A stretch of 64,000 nucleotides of DNA from Streptococcus xiaochunlingii (GTDB taxonomy: Bacteria; Bacillota; Bacilli; Lactobacillales; Streptococcaceae). This document shows positions 62,809 through 64,000 of the stretch, piece after piece (the stretch's first letter is position 1; each line of letters starts with the position of its first letter). The stretch covers positions 1,240,001 through 1,304,000 of the forward strand of contig NZ_VFSG01000001.1 in the NCBI RefSeq assembly GCF_006385805.1, written 5' to 3'. Made by a program: the position numbers and the translations under genes. The notes beneath the pieces are model-generated. The model did not search any database, was not told the DNA's origin, and worked only from the letters and a program-made list of their open reading frames with translations.

Positions 62809-62889
62809 ATACGGACTTATTTTAAGCGGAACAGACAAAAAAAGAAGCTTCTTCCGAAACTCCATTTTCACGCTATTATTCTTTGAAAC

Positions 62890-63165
62890 CGCTAATGAAT
62901 TTCAAGATGACGCTAGTGAGTGATCGGCTACAGGTCTCGTAAATCCTATGGGTCAGATCTCCTCCTGCAGACTTGACTCTCTATATATTTCGGAACGTAG
63001 TTCTCGCTTTGCTCGAACTGCGTCAATGTACCTAAGTTCATCCGCGTCCGTTGGACTTGATTCACTAAGAACTTCATCGGTTTACAGCTTTTTCCCTAAC
63101 GGGAAAAACTGCATCCATTGCTCTAGGATTCATCTACGCCTTGCAGGCTCGATTCATCAAGAGCA
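62890..63165. other. hairpin-rich sequence between pgi and the SRP RNA gene
   Basis: No accepted gene is seen. At least three hairpins follow one another: CAGTTTTTCCC GTTA GGGAAAAAGCTG near 63085-63112, GCC TGCAA GGC near 63139-63149, and CGCAGTTCGAGC with GCGAGAACTACG near 62994-63023. On the minus strand one frame reads DEVLSESSPTDADELRYIDA and onward to a stop near 62958, resembling a protein tail, but it lacks a start. It may be decayed coding or repeat DNA. Confidence 0.4.
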
Positions 63166-63167
63166 AT

Positions 63168-63247
63168 AGAAAAGAGCACACAGTTCACTTCGCTTAGGGC
63201 TGCTGGATTCCTCCCCTGACCCGCTTCACGCAGAACTGTTGCTCCGA
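63168..63247 (-). ncRNA. ffs: signal recognition particle RNA (4.5S type)
   Basis: About 80 nt. The outer stem pairs GAGCAACAGTTC with GAACTGTGTGCTC. The apical domain IV reads GGGTCAGGGGAGGAATCC and then AGCAGCC, the conserved GUCAGG...GGA...AGCAGCC internal loops that bind Ffh. A T-run after the closing stem (CTTTTCT) gives a built-in terminator. It is a short SRP RNA lacking an Alu domain, as expected for streptococci, and lies downstream of tadA, where related genomes also carry it. Confidence 0.87.
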
Positions 63248-63252
63248 TAGGT

Positions 63253-63280
63253 ATTATAACATAATTTACTGAATTTGCAA
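63253..63280 (-). promoter_or_regulatory. promoter of the SRP RNA gene
   Basis: TTGCAA (63275-63280) and TATAAT (63253-63258) on the minus strand, spacer 16 nt. The predicted start is at the first base of the RNA. Confidence 0.75.
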
Positions 63281-63291
63281 AGGTCCGGTTT

Positions 63292-63816
63292 TTATTCTTG
63301 TGTTTCGGCCTTAGCTGCGAGCTTGGCTTGTTTTTTTCGTTCTCGGCCTTGGCGGAAAAAGGTCTGCATAATGGCTGCACATTCTGCTTCCAGAATCCCT
63401 GTTTCTACTTCCACCCGGTGATTGAGACGTTCATCTGTCAAAATGTCGTAGAGACTCCCTGCTCCACCAAACTTCTGATTGGTCGCACCGTAGACTACCT
63501 GAGGGATCCGGGCCAGCCCGATGGCACCACTGCACATGACACAGGGTTCAATGGTCACAAATAGGGTGGTATCCAGCAAACGCCAGCTCTCTTCGTGCTG
63601 ATTGGCTTCTTCGATCGCCATTACCTCCGCATGCATGACCGCTCGCTGCAATTCTTCTCGCGCGTTGTGCCCACGTCCAATGATCTCGCCGTCTTTGACA
63701 ATGACACAGCCAATAGGAATTTCCTCATGGGCCAAGGCGATCTCTGCCTCTTTTAAAGCCTCTCGCATAAAAGCTTCTTTCTCTTCTAGGGTATAGTCTC
63801 TCACTTGTACACTCAC
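63292..63816 (-). CDS. tadA: tRNA-specific adenosine deaminase
   Basis: A 174-residue zinc deaminase that converts the wobble adenosine of tRNA-Arg(ACG) to inosine. Zinc and catalytic residues are in MHAEVMAIEEA (HAE near residue 62) and PCVMCSGAIGLARIP (PCxxC near 92). IPIGCVIVKDGEIIGRGHN is the N-terminal core. The first start is GTG 63816; a GTG at codon 5 or the ATG at codon 17 are alternatives since no strong ribosome-binding site is seen. The C-terminus is rich in Lys, Arg and Gln. Confidence 0.93.
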   Translation of the reverse strand: MSVQVRDYTLEEKEAFMREALKEAEIALAHEEIPIGCVIVKDGEIIGRGHNAREELQRAVMHAEVMAIEEANQHEESWRLLDTTLFVTIEPCVMCSGAIGLARIPQVVYGATNQKFGGAGSLYDILTDERLNHRVEVETGILEAECAAIMQTFFRQGRERKKQAKLAAKAETQE

Positions 63817-63838
63817 TTACTTTTTATGTTCTTGTTCT

Positions 63839-63844
63839 ATTATA
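63839..63844 (-). promoter_or_regulatory. -10 box of tadA
   Basis: CATATAATAG on the minus strand gives a perfect TATAAT at 63839-63844, just after the csRNA terminator. Confidence 0.55.
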
Positions 63845-63854
63845 TGATGAAGCC

Positions 63855-63946
63855 AGAAAAAAAGCCACCAATGGGTGACTTCTTATAGGGAGATATTATG
63901 AAAAAAAGTTTGGATTCTAAACAAAGTTGGGAGGTCTTTGTTTATG
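63855..63946 (-). ncRNA. cia-dependent small RNA (csRNA), copy B
   Basis: About 92 nt. The 5' hairpin pairs TAAACAAAG with CTTTGTTTA around ACCTCCCAA. A single-stranded linker has TTTTTTTCATAATATCTCCC, antisense to a GGGAGATATTATG start region. The 3' terminator pairs AAGTCACC with GGTGGCTT around CATT and ends in a T-run. It is closely similar to copy A at 46668-46763, with compensating changes in the stems. It is directly upstream of tadA. Confidence 0.85.
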
Positions 63947-63951
63947 GTCTT

Positions 63952-63984
63952 AGTATAGACCACAGGGCTTAAAGTATTCTTAAG
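63952..63984 (-). promoter_or_regulatory. CiaR direct-repeat promoter of csRNA copy B
   Basis: CTTAAG, 5 nt (AATAC), TTTAAG, then exactly 10 nt, then TATACT (63952-63957) on the minus strand. Both half-sites fit NTTAAG perfectly, and the spacing to the -10 is that reported for CiaR-activated promoters. Confidence 0.82.
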
Positions 63985-64000
63985 ACTCAAAAAAGTTGAG

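Noticed and set aside
63123..63380. 85-codon minus-strand frame overlapping ffs and the end of tadA
   Set aside because: It runs through the SRP RNA and its promoter and has no recognisable domain.

Overview
The window is a chromosomal segment of an oral, mitis/sanguinis-group Streptococcus. Support comes from streptococcal neighbourhoods (rnpA-yidC-khpB, dut-histidine phosphatase-radA, dapH-M20 deacetylase-cyclo-ligase-rhomboid), strong AGGAGG ribosome-binding sites, CcpA (cre) and CiaR boxes, and four LPXTG surface proteins. S. parasanguinis or S. australis would fit; species is inference. Nearly every gene is on the minus strand; only gpsA-galU and two tRNA genes are on the plus strand.

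Layout: 1-9 kb carries housekeeping genes (thiN, rpe, rsgA, tRNA-Leu/tRNA-Ser, rsmA, rnmV, tatD, rpmH, khpB, yidC, rnpA) and a degenerate CPBP membrane protein. 9-17.5 kb carries a TDT transporter, an ISL3 transposase remnant, gltX, estA, rnjB, a hypothetical gene, an unassigned ~420-nt transcription unit with a cre-overlapped promoter, and an ABC permease/ATPase pair lacking its binding protein. 17.6-42 kb is a surface-protein island: a ~2900-residue isopeptide-domain adhesin with six 981-bp repeats, a GT2/YfhO glycosylation pair, a Thr-rich collagen-binding-type adhesin, a 2089-residue beta-helix/G5 adhesin and a DUF2079 membrane protein. 42-50 kb carries carbonic anhydrase, an AIM24 protein, radA with an ATC start, a partly duplicated histidine phosphatase/radA module, dut, a CiaR-type small RNA, a glutamine amidotransferase, gpsA and galU. 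50-64 kb carries an LPXTG-anchored C69 peptidase, rhomboid, folate and lysine/DAP genes, five paralogous single-pass membrane proteins with BLIP-like repeats, pgi, the SRP RNA gene, tadA and a second CiaR-type small RNA.

Themes: the surface island pairs large sortase substrates with polyprenyl-linked sugar-transfer proteins, suggesting glycosylation of wall polymers or the adhesins. Two small RNAs with CiaR direct repeats, hairpin loops containing CCTCC and antisense start regions match cia-dependent small RNAs. A 182-bp three-hairpin element occurs three times at gene 3' ends. The least characterised unit is the five-gene BLIP-like cluster between dapH and pgi.
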